Part shown: one piece after another, positions 19,976-27,093 of the stretch
How the letters are laid out: every line of letters starts with the position of its first letter
Position numbering within the stretch: the stretch's first letter is position 1
NCBI GenBank assembly: GCA_041695325.1
Contig: JBGFRC010000037.1
Coordinates: forward strand, 1 to 30,145
DNA length: 30,145 nt
Direction: 5' to 3'
Source of the DNA: SURF-13 sp041695325
Lineage (GTDB): Bacteria > Pseudomonadota > Gammaproteobacteria > SURF-13
The notes under the pieces: model-generated
What the model saw: only the letters and a program-made list of their open reading frames with translations
Told to the model about the DNA's origin: nothing
Database searches by the model: none
Program-made: the position numbers and the translations under genes

Positions 19976-20422
19976 TTATATCCTGATTATTTCATAAGGC
20001 GGACGGTTGATGCTCGCGCCTACGGCGATCAAATGCTCGTAATCGCGCAACCGTTGTTCAGAAAATTCCCACAGCGACGCCACGCCGCTTGCGGCGTAAT
20101 CATAGAGCGGGTGCGCGGGATCGCTCATGGCCAAAATGATTCCGGCGTACTCCAGAAACTCATCCTTGCTCCAGGCGGGATAGTCCGGCGCCTCGCCGAA
20201 GCGCCCGGTGCGCTGCATGAACTGAAACCAGCGCTTGTGCTGCGCACCGCTTGATTTGACGCCGATCTCTTTCAGTACGCCGAGCGCCAGCAGGCCGTGA
20301 AACACCGCATCATCCACGTCAAAGCTGTTTTTCACCAGCTCGATGCACGGCCTGCCTGTGCGTTGCACGCAGACAGGCGCGGCGCCAGGTGAGGGCTTCT
20401 CAGAGGACGGCATAACGTCCAT
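19976..20422 (-). CDS. Unrecognised small soluble protein coupled to aroC
   Basis: I do not recognise this 148-aa protein. It has no signal peptide or membrane segment. The first 25 residues are Pro/Ser-rich and probably disordered; the rest looks like a compact, helical, aromatic-rich domain (FHGLLALGVLKEIG, HKRWFQFMQRTGRFGEAP, WSKDEFLEYAGIILAMSDP, WEFSEQRLRDYEHLI). It ends 2 nt before the aroC ATG, so translation is likely coupled and a link to aromatic synthesis is possible but unproven. The start is uncertain: the first ATG (20422) lies inside a TATAAT sequence, whereas the second (20413) would be at the expected transcription start. Coding looks real because the long frame matches the neighbours in codon use and tight spacing. 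Confidence 0.65.
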   Translation of the reverse strand: MDVMPSSEKPSPGAAPVCVQRTGRPCIELVKNSFDVDDAVFHGLLALGVLKEIGVKSSGAQHKRWFQFMQRTGRFGEAPDYPAWSKDEFLEYAGIILAMSDPAHPLYDYAASGVASLWEFSEQRLRDYEHLIAVGASINRPPYEIIRI

Positions 20423-20449
20423 TATAAGTCTTACCGCCCCGGCTCGAAA
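20421..20449 (-). promoter_or_regulatory. Possible promoter of the aroC-upstream gene
   Basis: The minus strand has a perfect TATAAT (20426-20421) with a weak TTTCGA 17 bp upstream (20449-20444). If used, transcription would begin near 20414, essentially on the ATG at 20413, giving a leaderless or near-leaderless message. Confidence 0.35.
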
Positions 20450-20466
20450 GGCTGGCCGGGCGATTC

Positions 20467-20475
20467 TGGTATACT
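20467..20475 (+). promoter_or_regulatory. Extended -10 promoter for grxD
   Basis: TGG-TATACT forms an extended -10 element 35 nt upstream of the grxD ATG. A good ribosome-binding site, GAGGTG (20500-20505), follows. The -35 region is weak. Confidence 0.5.
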
Positions 20476-20509
20476 ACTTATTATTTTAAACCGGATTGCG
20501 AGGTGACGT

Positions 20510-20833
20510 ATGGACGTAATGGAAAGAATCAGGCAGCAGGTGGAAGGCAACCCGATCATCATCTTCATGAAGGGCACGCCGCAGATGCCCATGTGCGGCT
20601 TTTCCGCGCGCGCGGCGCAGGCGTTGAAGGCGGCCGGCGCGGAATTCGCGCACGTGAACGTGCTTGAAGACCCGGAGATTTTTCAGAATCTGCCGCGCTA
20701 CGCCGACTGGCCCACCTTCCCGCAGATTTACATCAACGGCGTGTTGATCGGCGGCTGCGACATCACGCTGGAGCTGTACCAAAGCGGCGAGCTGCAGAAA
20801 ATGGTGGCTGCTGTAAAACAGGCTCAGGTTTAA
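20510..20833 (+). CDS. grxD: Monothiol glutaredoxin Grx4 (GrxD)
   Basis: GrxD is a monothiol CGFS glutaredoxin that binds a [2Fe-2S] cluster with glutathione and works in iron-sulfur cluster delivery. The 107-aa protein has K21 in FMKGTPQMPMCGFS, the active-site C29-G30-F31-S32, the glutathione-binding WPTFPQIYING (about 67-77) and GGCDI. The length and the N-terminal helix (MDVMERIRQQ) are typical. It is transcribed divergently from the aroC-upstream gene. LeuC in this window is an iron-sulfur enzyme that could be a client, but that is only an inference. Confidence 0.97.
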   Translation: MDVMERIRQQVEGNPIIIFMKGTPQMPMCGFSARAAQALKAAGAEFAHVNVLEDPEIFQNLPRYADWPTFPQIYINGVLIGGCDITLELYQSGELQKMVAAVKQAQV

Positions 20834-20858
20834 GACGCACTGACCGCGTCACAGCGGT
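20834..20858. terminator. Weak hairpins between convergent grxD and pyrC
   Basis: The 25-bp gap holds two mutually exclusive 5-bp stems: GACGC (20834-20838) with GCGTC (20846-20850), and ACCGC (20843-20847) with GCGGT (20854-20858), the latter followed by TTT. They are short, so termination here is uncertain. Confidence 0.25.
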
Positions 20859-21899
20859 TTACCGGCCGCCAGCCAGCTTCCACCCGATCGGCTGTCCCGC
20901 GCGCAGCGGAACCAGCGCGTCATCTCCAAAGGCGTATTCGCTCGGCGCGTCCCACGCCTGTTTGACCAGGGTGATACTGTCTTTATTGCGCGGCAGGCGG
21001 TAGAAGTCCGCGCCGAAAAAGCTCGCAAAGCCTTCCAGTTTATCCAGCGCCCCGGCCTGCTCAAACGCTTCGGCGTACAACTCAATGCCCGCATGGGCGG
21101 TATAGACCCCCGCGCAGCCGCAAGCCGCTTCCTTGGTGCGTTTGCCGTGCGGCGCGCTGTCCGTGCCCAGGAAAAATTTCGGATTACCACTCACCGCCGC
21201 GCCGAGCACCGCCGCGCGGTGTTTTTCGCGCTTCAGCACCGGCAGGCAATAATGATGCGGGCGCACGCCGCCCTCGAACATCGCGTTGCGGTTGAGCAAT
21301 AGATGATGCGCGGTAATGGTGGCGGCGAGTGTGCCGGGCGCCTCGCGCACGAATTCGACCGCTTCTTGCGTGGTGATGTGCTCAAACACGATGCGCAGCT
21401 TCGGGAAGCGTTTTACCAGCTCGCTCAAGTGGCGATCAATAAATATCTTTTCCCGGTCAAATACGTCCACACAGCCGTCCGTCACCTCGCCGTGCATCAG
21501 CAGCGGCAGGTCGTGCTGCTCCATTGCGGTGAGGGTGGCGTAGGTTTTCTTTAAATCGGTCACGCCCGACTCCGAATTGGTTGTGGCGCCCGCGGGATAA
21601 TACTTCACCGCCGCAATATGGCCCGAGGCCATGGCCTCGGCGATCTCCTGCGGCGTAGTGTTGTCGGTGAGATACAGCGTCATCAGCGGCTCGAAACGCG
21701 CGTCTTGGGGCAGCGCCGCCAGGATGCTCGCGCGGTAGGCCAGCGCCCGCGCGGTGGTGGTCACCGGCGGTTTGAGATTGGGCATTACGATGGCGCGCGC
21801 GAAGCGCTGCGCGGTGTGCGGCAACACCGCCGCCAGCGCCGCGCCGTCGCGCAGGTGCAGATGCCAGTCGTCAGGGCGGGTGAGGGTAAGACGTTGCAT
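20859..21899 (-). CDS. pyrC: Dihydroorotase PyrC (class II)
   Basis: PyrC cyclises carbamoyl-aspartate to dihydroorotate in pyrimidine synthesis. The 346-aa TIM-barrel protein has every metal-site residue expected of the E. coli-type enzyme: H13 and H15 in DDWHLHLRDG, carboxylated K99 in AVKYYPAGAT, H136 in LMHGE, H174 in VFEHITT and D247 in FFLGTDSAPH. The ATG at 21899 matches the family N-terminus; an open frame back to 21938 crosses the divergent promoter region. It is convergent with grxD and divergent from the phosphatase gene 45 bp away. Confidence 0.97.
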   Translation of the reverse strand: MQRLTLTRPDDWHLHLRDGAALAAVLPHTAQRFARAIVMPNLKPPVTTTARALAYRASILAALPQDARFEPLMTLYLTDNTTPQEIAEAMASGHIAAVKYYPAGATTNSESGVTDLKKTYATLTAMEQHDLPLLMHGEVTDGCVDVFDREKIFIDRHLSELVKRFPKLRIVFEHITTQEAVEFVREAPGTLAATITAHHLLLNRNAMFEGGVRPHHYCLPVLKREKHRAAVLGAAVSGNPKFFLGTDSAPHGKRTKEAACGCAGVYTAHAGIELYAEAFEQAGALDKLEGFASFFGADFYRLPRNKDSITLVKQAWDAPSEYAFGDDALVPLRAGQPIGWKLAGGR

Positions 21900-21911
21900 G
21901 GTGATCTGGGG

Positions 21912-21917
21912 TATAGT
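21912..21917 (+). promoter_or_regulatory. Possible -10 of the inositol-monophosphatase gene
   Basis: TATAGT lies 27 bp upstream of the ATG at 21945 in the 45-bp divergent gap. A clear -35 at the right spacing is missing; it would fall inside the pyrC start region. Confidence 0.3.
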
Positions 21918-21944
21918 GGCCTTACGCGCCCAACACATGACATT

Positions 21945-22730
21945 ATGCCCGAACTAAAAGAACTCTGCGCGATGGTTATCAAGGCTGCGCGGGAAGAATT
22001 ACTGCCCCGTTTTCACGACCGCGCCCACAGCATCAAGCACGACGGCAGCGTAGTGACAGAGGCTGACACCGCGCTCCAGCAGCGTCTTCAAACCGAGCTC
22101 ACATCGCGCTGGCCGCACTATGCCCTGCTGGGCGAGGAAATGCCGCTCGAACAACAGCAAGCCTTGCGCAAGAAGCATGGCGCAGGCTTGTGGTGCCTCG
22201 ACCCTCTGGACGGCAGTACCAATTTTGCCGCAGGCATTCCTTTCTTCGCCGTCTCCTTGGCGTTGCTGCAAGACGGCGTGCCGGTGCTGGGAATAGTCTA
22301 TGATCCCTTGCGTGACGAATGTTTCGCGGCGAGGCAGGGGCAGGGCGCGTGGCTCAACGATGCGCCACTTACGATCAAGCCCCGGCATATCCCCCTCAAC
22401 CGCAGCGTGGCGGTGGTGGATTTCAAGCGCCTGAGCGCCCCGCTTGCCGCCAGATTGGTGCAACAACCGCCCTATCTTTCGCAGCGCAATTTTGGCTCCG
22501 TGGTGCTGGAATGGTGCTGGCTGGCGGCGGGCCGGTTTGATGTCTATCTGCACGGCGGCCAGAAGCAGTGGGATTACGCGGCAGGAAGCCTGATCCTCGC
22601 CGAGGCCGGAGGCCGCGCACTGACTTTGCACGGCGAAGCAGTGGCCGACGCCACCGGACAGCCCCGCTCAGTAGTAGCCGCCCTGGAAGCGCAGCTCTTC
22701 GAGTCATGGCGGGAGTGGTTGAAAATATAG
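21945..22730 (+). CDS. Inositol-monophosphatase-family phosphatase
   Basis: This 261-aa enzyme belongs to the Mg2+/Li+-sensitive phosphatase family (SuhB, CysQ, HisN types). Metal ligands are visible: E64/E65 in LLGEE, D86 and D89 in WCLDPLDGSTNF, and D210 in KQWDYAAGSLILAEAGG; the HDGSVVTEADTALQ motif precedes them. The length is normal for SuhB or CysQ. Which substrate is used (inositol phosphate, PAP or histidinol phosphate) cannot be told from these motifs. I chose the ATG at 21945, because the open frame upstream lies antisense within pyrC. The gene ends 16 bp before a 13-bp-stem hairpin that opens the inverted-repeat array. Confidence 0.9.
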   Translation: MPELKELCAMVIKAAREELLPRFHDRAHSIKHDGSVVTEADTALQQRLQTELTSRWPHYALLGEEMPLEQQQALRKKHGAGLWCLDPLDGSTNFAAGIPFFAVSLALLQDGVPVLGIVYDPLRDECFAARQGQGAWLNDAPLTIKPRHIPLNRSVAVVDFKRLSAPLAARLVQQPPYLSQRNFGSVVLEWCWLAAGRFDVYLHGGQKQWDYAAGSLILAEAGGRALTLHGEAVADATGQPRSVVAALEAQLFESWREWLKI

Positions 22731-22745
22731 AATGTATAGGCGCAA

Positions 22746-23006
22746 TTAGCAGTTCGTTGAAAAACGAACTGCTAAGCGCCACAGGGGTGAGCCATGCCGG
22801 TGGCATGGCGAACGGGCGCACAGGACGTGCGCCCTGGACTTTTCCGCGGAGCCGGGACGGCGCAGCGGAAAAGTGCCGCATCGAAAATCAAACACACAAG
22901 TGTTTGATTTTCGGAGCGAGGCGCGGACATGTGCCGCGCCAAGCGAGTTGAAAATCGCCAAGGATGGCGATTTTCAACAAACTGTTAGACGCAGCGCTTG
23001 GCGCTG
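22746..23006. repeat. Array of eight perfect inverted repeats (cluster A)
   Basis: Eight perfect palindromes follow one another with short spacers. (1) 22746-22758/22763-22775, 13-bp stem, GAAA loop. (2) 22791-22798/22802-22809, 8 bp. (3) 22814-22821/22827-22834, 8 bp, loop AGGAC. (4) 22838-22847/22865-22874, 10 bp. (5) 22882-22895/22900-22913, 14 bp, loop ACAA. (6) 22920-22926/22934-22940, 7 bp. (7) 22947-22959/22966-22978, 13 bp, loop AAGGAT. (8) 22992-22997/23001-23006, 6 bp. Spacers before (6) and (7) share AGCGAG. The arms differ in sequence, so this is not a CRISPR or a simple tandem repeat. No coding sequence is evident. It sits downstream of the phosphatase gene and ends 3 nt from a Fic fragment. 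Confidence 0.85.
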
Positions 23007-23008
23007 TT

Positions 23009-23251
23009 TCCTCTCCAGTTTTGGCTGCGACGCAACTCACCGGGCTCGCGCTCGGCACCGCATACTCCCTTGAGCAGTCGTTCGTGAATTTCCCGCACGA
23101 GCCGCACCGAGACGGGTAGCTCCGGCAGGCGCTTCAGGCCGTAGTTCATCGCTCGTACGTAGTTAATGACCTCTCCCACGTCGGCCGGCCGGCGCCGGCT
23201 AAACACCTTGGCCTCAGCTTCGATCACGTCGTTGAGCGAGCTCTGGATACC
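23009..23251 (-). pseudogene. Fragment of a Fic-family N-terminal domain
   Basis: The minus strand encodes about 81 residues that resemble the N-terminal region of Fic-family (AMPylating) proteins: QSSLNDVIEAEA, then DVGEVINYVRAMNYGLKRL, LVREIHERLLKGV and PGELRRSQNW. Normally SSxIEGTQ-SL precedes this and the catalytic HPFxxGNGR domain follows. Here the match starts only at IQSSL and stops just after RRSQNW, with neither the preceding 70-80 residues nor the catalytic domain anywhere nearby. It is therefore a remnant and not expected to be active. An in-frame ATG exists at 23332, but it lies within the cluster B hairpins. The fragment is hemmed in by inverted-repeat clusters on both sides. Confidence 0.7.
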
Positions 23252-23289
23252 CCCGGCCCCGTCCCCGGCTTGAGCCGACCTAACAGGGT

Positions 23290-23463
23290 GTTGATAAAGT
23301 CCATCCTGGACTTTATCAACCACGCAAAGCAAAAATGCGATTTTTGCTTTGCTTCATTTTTCAAACACTTCCGTGTTTGAAAAATGGCGGTGGAACCCTT
23401 CGCTACGCTCTTCCCTGCACCGCACCGCAGGGTGTTGATAAACAGGGTTTATCAACACCCTGC
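23290..23463. repeat. Second inverted-repeat cluster (cluster B)
   Basis: Three perfect hairpins are packed 2-3 nt apart: 23290-23303/23307-23320 (14-bp stem, loop TCC), 23324-23336/23340-23352 (13 bp) and 23355-23368/23373-23386 (14 bp, loop TTCC). A looser pair, GCGGTG (23387-23392) with CACCGC (23418-23423), follows, then a 17-bp perfect stem, 23427-23443/23447-23463, with a 3-nt loop. The last one contains the stop codon and final codons of the aminopeptidase gene. The sequence CAGGGTGTTGATAAA occurs at 23284-23298 and 23428-23442, and inverted at 23448-23462. Arms of the third hairpin share TCAAACAC with hairpin 5 of cluster A. Confidence 0.85.
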
Positions 23464-24948
23464 TAACTGGCGAGTCAACACGTTTTGTTCCAGTAGTAAA
23501 TTGAGCGTGTAGCGCACGCCGAAGCCGGTGATGTCGGTAGGGATATGGGCGAGCCCGTCTTTGTGGTTGCCGCCGGATAAATCGAGATGCACCCAGGGGA
23601 TGTCCTTGTCCACGAAGCGACTCAGAAAACGCGCGGCCAGGATGTGGTCGGCCTCGCCCTCCATGGTGCACTGTTTGATGTCGGCCACTTTGCTTTCGAG
23701 TTGCTTGTCGTAGTCTTCGTCCATGGGGAAGGGCCAGACGCGCTCGCCGCTGATACGTCCGGTTTCGATGATGACGGGTATCCAGTCCGGGCGGTTGGTG
23801 AACGCGCCGCTGTAAGTGGTGCCGAGCGCGTACACGCACGCGCCGGTGAGGGTGGCGTAATCAATCAGAAAGCCGGGTTTTTCCTTGCCGGCCAGGGCAA
23901 GCGTATCGGCGAGGATCATGCGCCCTTCGGCGTCGGTGTGCACCACTTCGATGCTGACGCCGTTGCACGCCTTGACTACGTCGTTTTGTTTGTAAGCGTT
24001 GGGGCCGATGAGGTTTTGCGCCAGCGCGAGCCAGCAGTCCACGGGGAAATCCACTTTGAGTCTGGTGAGCGCGAGCAGTATGCCGAGCGCCACCGCGCTG
24101 CCTTCCATGTCTTCGTGCATACCGTACATGTGCTTGGCGGGTTTGAGGTTGGTGCCGCCGGTGTCAAAGCAGACGCCTTTTCCGGCCAATGCGACGGACG
24201 GTCGTTTCGTTTTCTTCGGTACATAGCGCAGGCGCACGATGCCGGCGTCGGACGCGGGACTGCCTTGCGCCACGGCGAGAAATGCGCCGGCCTTGAGCGT
24301 TTTAAGTTTTTTGGTGTCCAGAAATTCCATGCGCCAGCCGTGCTCTTTGGCGAGTGCGGCGATGCGCCGGCGGTATAGTGCGGGGGTCAACTCATTCGGC
24401 GGCAAGGCGGTGAGGTGGCGCGCGAGGTTGTTGCCCGCGGCCTCGGCCAGGGTGCGCGTGAAATCGGTTTTTTGGGCGAGGCCGTGAATTTCAATCGTGG
24501 CCAGTTGCGCCGGTTTGTCCTTTTTGCTCTTGAAGCTGGGCAGGCGGTAGGCGCCCGCAAGCAGCGCAGCGATCAAGGCTTCCGCCACGCGCGCGGCGAG
24601 CGCGCCGTTTAAATCCGCGAGAGCGACGGTGACGGTGTGCGGATTGCGGTCCAGTTGCGCGGTGGCAAGTTTGCGCGCCAGCGTGAGCAGATCGAAGCTG
24701 CTGATGGCGTCATCCGCGGTGGCCAGCGCCACATGCGTGCCGATCTGGTTGGGAAGATCGGTGATGAACGGCGCGCGCGTACAGTCGTGTCCGGCCAAGG
24801 CCAGGAGGCGCTTTTTTAGCAGCTCGCCGTAAGGCACGGGCGGCCAAGGTTTCTTGATCCGCGCCCCGGGCAGCACCATGATAAGGTTGGGCGCCTCGGT
24901 CGAGACCAGCGGCCTAGTATGTTGTTTTATCTTGACTTTACTGTCCAT
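23452..24948 (-). CDS. M17 leucyl aminopeptidase family protein
   Basis: This 498-aa protein is a dinuclear-zinc cytosol aminopeptidase of family M17, related to PepA/PepB. Expected residues, numbered from the ATG at 24948, are K257 and D262 in GKGVCFDTGG, K269 in NLKP, D280 in HEDMEG, and D339 and E341 in HTDAEGRM. The usual signature is NTDAEGR; His replaces the first Asn here. The N-terminal domain is divergent, as is usual. The ATG at 24948 has GGAAC upstream and is preferred to a TTG at 24966. The stop and the last residues (AGC) are encoded inside a 17-bp-stem palindrome, so the tail after LLLEQ may have been altered by its insertion. It is divergent from the dehydrogenase operon. Confidence 0.9.
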   Translation of the reverse strand: MDSKVKIKQHTRPLVSTEAPNLIMVLPGARIKKPWPPVPYGELLKKRLLALAGHDCTRAPFITDLPNQIGTHVALATADDAISSFDLLTLARKLATAQLDRNPHTVTVALADLNGALAARVAEALIAALLAGAYRLPSFKSKKDKPAQLATIEIHGLAQKTDFTRTLAEAAGNNLARHLTALPPNELTPALYRRRIAALAKEHGWRMEFLDTKKLKTLKAGAFLAVAQGSPASDAGIVRLRYVPKKTKRPSVALAGKGVCFDTGGTNLKPAKHMYGMHEDMEGSAVALGILLALTRLKVDFPVDCWLALAQNLIGPNAYKQNDVVKACNGVSIEVVHTDAEGRMILADTLALAGKEKPGFLIDYATLTGACVYALGTTYSGAFTNRPDWIPVIIETGRISGERVWPFPMDEDYDKQLESKVADIKQCTMEGEADHILAARFLSRFVDKDIPWVHLDLSGGNHKDGLAHIPTDITGFGVRYTLNLLLEQNVLTRQLAGC

Positions 24949-25047
24949 TGTGTTCCAAAATTCCAAGGTTGGGCGGAGGCTTTTTCCTTGACCTCTACGG
25001 TTAAAACGCCGATCATATCGCGGTCATGCCTTTAGGGGTATCTCAGA
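24949..25047 (+). promoter_or_regulatory. Divergent promoter region of the dehydrogenase operon
   Basis: The 99-bp gap holds TTGACC (24988-24993) on the plus strand, a good -35, but the best -10 match (TCATAT, 25013-25018) is 19 bp away. AGGGGT (25034-25039) could serve as a distant ribosome-binding site for the ATG at 25048. I see no clear operator. Confidence 0.35.
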
Positions 25048-27081
25048 ATGCGTATTATTAGTACGGTGGAAGATCGGGCGGCGTTGCCGAGCGGCTTGAG
25101 CGTTGCCGACAAGAAGCGTCTGCTGCGCGAGATGCTGTTTGCGCGCCGTTTCGAGGAGCGCTGTTACGAGGCGTATGTCGAGCGCAAGATCGGCGGCTTT
25201 CTGCATTTGTATCCCGGCCAGGAGGCGTGCGCGCATGGGGTGCTGGAGGCGGCGCGTCCCGGCCATGACTACGTGATTACCGGTTACCGCGATCACGTGC
25301 ACGCGATCAAGTGCGGCAGCGACCCCAAGGCGGTGATGGCGGAGCTTTACGGCAAGGAGACCGGCGTGTGCAAAGGCCGCGGCGGCTCGATGCACATCTT
25401 CGACGTAGCGCACCGCTTCATGGGCGGCTACGCGCTGGTGGGCGGGCCGTTCCCGCTTGCGGCGGGCATGGCGAAGGCGATCAAGCTCAAGGGCGGCGAC
25501 GAGATCGCGATTTGCTTTTTGGGCGACGCGGCCAACAACCAAGGCACTTTTCATGAAACGCTCAACATGGCGAAGCTGTGGAATCTGCCGGTGCTGTTCG
25601 TGTGCGAAAACAACTTATACGGCATCGGCACGCGCATAGACCGCTCCACCTCGGTGCTGGATCAATACAAGCGCGCGGCGGCGTACAACATTCGTGCGGC
25701 GCAGGCCGACGGGCAGGACATCGAAACCGTGTATGCGGCGGCCAAAATCGCGGTGGATCACGTGCGCGGCGGCAACGGCCCGTATTTTCTGGAATTGCTC
25801 ACCTACCGTTATCGCGGCCATTCGATGTCCGATTCCAATGCCTACCGCATGAAGGATGAGGAGCGCGCCTGGAGCAAGCGCGACCCGATTATTCTGTTGC
25901 GCGACCGCCTGATCGCGGCCAAACAGTACAGCGAAAAAGAATATCAAGCGCTGGATGACGAAATTATCAAGCATATTGAAGACGACATCATCAAGTTCGC
26001 CGAACAGTCGCCGGAACCCCGGAAAGAGGAGCTGGAAAAATACGTGCTGGCGGAAAACGACCCGTGGGTGAAGGGCAAGCCCGCGCCCCAAACCGGCACG
26101 AAGGAAATGATGTATTGGGAGGCGATACGCCGCGCGCACGGTGAAGAAATGACGCGCGACCCGCTGGTGATCGCCATGGGCGAGGACATCGGCGTGGTGG
26201 GCGGCACCTACAAGGCCACGCAAGGGCTGTACGACAAATACGGCCCCGATCGGGTGATGGATACGCCGATCTCGGAAAACGGCTACACCGGTCTCGGCAT
26301 CGGCGCGTCGTTCCTCGGCGTGCGGCCGATGATTGAAATCATGTCGGTCAATTTCGCCTGGCTTGCGCTGGATCAGATTGCCAACTCCGCCGCCAAGGTG
26401 CGTTACATGTCGGGCGGCCAGCTCTCCGCACCGGTGGTGATCCGCTCGCCGGGCGGCGCCGCGCATCAACTGGGCGCACAGCACTCGGCGCGCATGGAGA
26501 AGGTGTTCATGGGCATCGCCGGTCTGCGCGTGGTGACGCCGTCCAATCCGAAGCAGGCGTATGGTTTATTGAAGTCCGCGCTGCGCTGCAACGACCCGGT
26601 GTTCATCGTCGAGCACGAACTGATGTACAACATGAAGGGCGAGGTGCCGGAGGGCGAATACTTCCATCCGCTGGAAGGTTCCGAAGTGGCGCGCGCGGGG
26701 CGTGATGTCACCCTGTTCGGCTACAACATCTCGGTGCACTGGTGCTTGAAGGCGGCGGCGACGTTATCCCAGCAGCATGGCATCGAGGCCGAGGTGGTGG
26801 ATTTGTACGCGCTCTCGCCGCTGGATCGCCTGGGAATCAAGGCGTCGGTTTCCAAAACCCACAAGGCGGTGATCGTGGAGGAGGCGGAGCCCGCGGTGGG
26901 CGTGGGCGCGGAGGTGACGGCGATCATCAACGAAGAATGCTTTTTCGAGCTGGACGCCGCGCCGGTGCGTGTTTCGGCCGCCAATGTGCCGATGCCTTAC
27001 AACCATATGCTGGAAAAGGCCGCGATTCCCAACGCGCAGGACGTGGTGAGCGCGGTGCTGAAGTTGTTCGGCAAGTCGTAA
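25048..27081 (+). CDS. 2-oxoacid (pyruvate) dehydrogenase E1, alpha-beta fusion
   Basis: E1 decarboxylates a 2-oxoacid with thiamine diphosphate and reductively acylates the lipoyl arm of E2. Here alpha and beta, normally two proteins, form one 677-aa chain. Residues about 1-345 are E1-alpha, with YRDHVHAIKCG, KGRGGSMHIF and the ThDP/Mg motif GDAANNQG (159-166) to ENN (187-189), then the TYRYRGHSMSD loop (252-262). A charged linker of about 20 residues follows. E1-beta starts near 351 (TKEMMYWEAIRRAHGEEM), with the ThDP-activating glutamate E410 in DTPISE. The alpha half resembles cyanobacterial/plastid pyruvate dehydrogenase, so pyruvate is the likely substrate; acetoin or branched-chain oxoacids are alternatives. 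There is no frameshift or stop between the halves. Confidence 0.93.
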   Translation: MRIISTVEDRAALPSGLSVADKKRLLREMLFARRFEERCYEAYVERKIGGFLHLYPGQEACAHGVLEAARPGHDYVITGYRDHVHAIKCGSDPKAVMAELYGKETGVCKGRGGSMHIFDVAHRFMGGYALVGGPFPLAAGMAKAIKLKGGDEIAICFLGDAANNQGTFHETLNMAKLWNLPVLFVCENNLYGIGTRIDRSTSVLDQYKRAAAYNIRAAQADGQDIETVYAAAKIAVDHVRGGNGPYFLELLTYRYRGHSMSDSNAYRMKDEERAWSKRDPIILLRDRLIAAKQYSEKEYQALDDEIIKHIEDDIIKFAEQSPEPRKEELEKYVLAENDPWVKGKPAPQTGTKEMMYWEAIRRAHGEEMTRDPLVIAMGEDIGVVGGTYKATQGLYDKYGPDRVMDTPISENGYTGLGIGASFLGVRPMIEIMSVNFAWLALDQIANSAAKVRYMSGGQLSAPVVIRSPGGAAHQLGAQHSARMEKVFMGIAGLRVVTPSNPKQAYGLLKSALRCNDPVFIVEHELMYNMKGEVPEGEYFHPLEGSEVARAGRDVTLFGYNISVHWCLKAAATLSQQHGIEAEVVDLYALSPLDRLGIKASVSKTHKAVIVEEAEPAVGVGAEVTAIINEECFFELDAAPVRVSAANVPMPYNHMLEKAAIPNAQDVVSAVLKLFGKS

Positions 27082-27093
27082 AACAGTGCCATT

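Noticed and set aside
22746..22775. Rho-independent terminator after the phosphatase gene
   Set aside because: The 13-bp stem is perfect but no T-run follows on either strand (AAGCGCC to the right, TTGCG to the left). It may still help 3'-end formation.
22985..23332. Intact 115-aa protein containing the Fic-like segment
   Set aside because: Both ends of the frame are translations of hairpin DNA, and the catalytic Fic domain is missing, so it is better read as a remnant.
22746..23463. CRISPR array
   Set aside because: There is no constant repeat with variable spacers; the stems differ in sequence and length and the spacers are too short.
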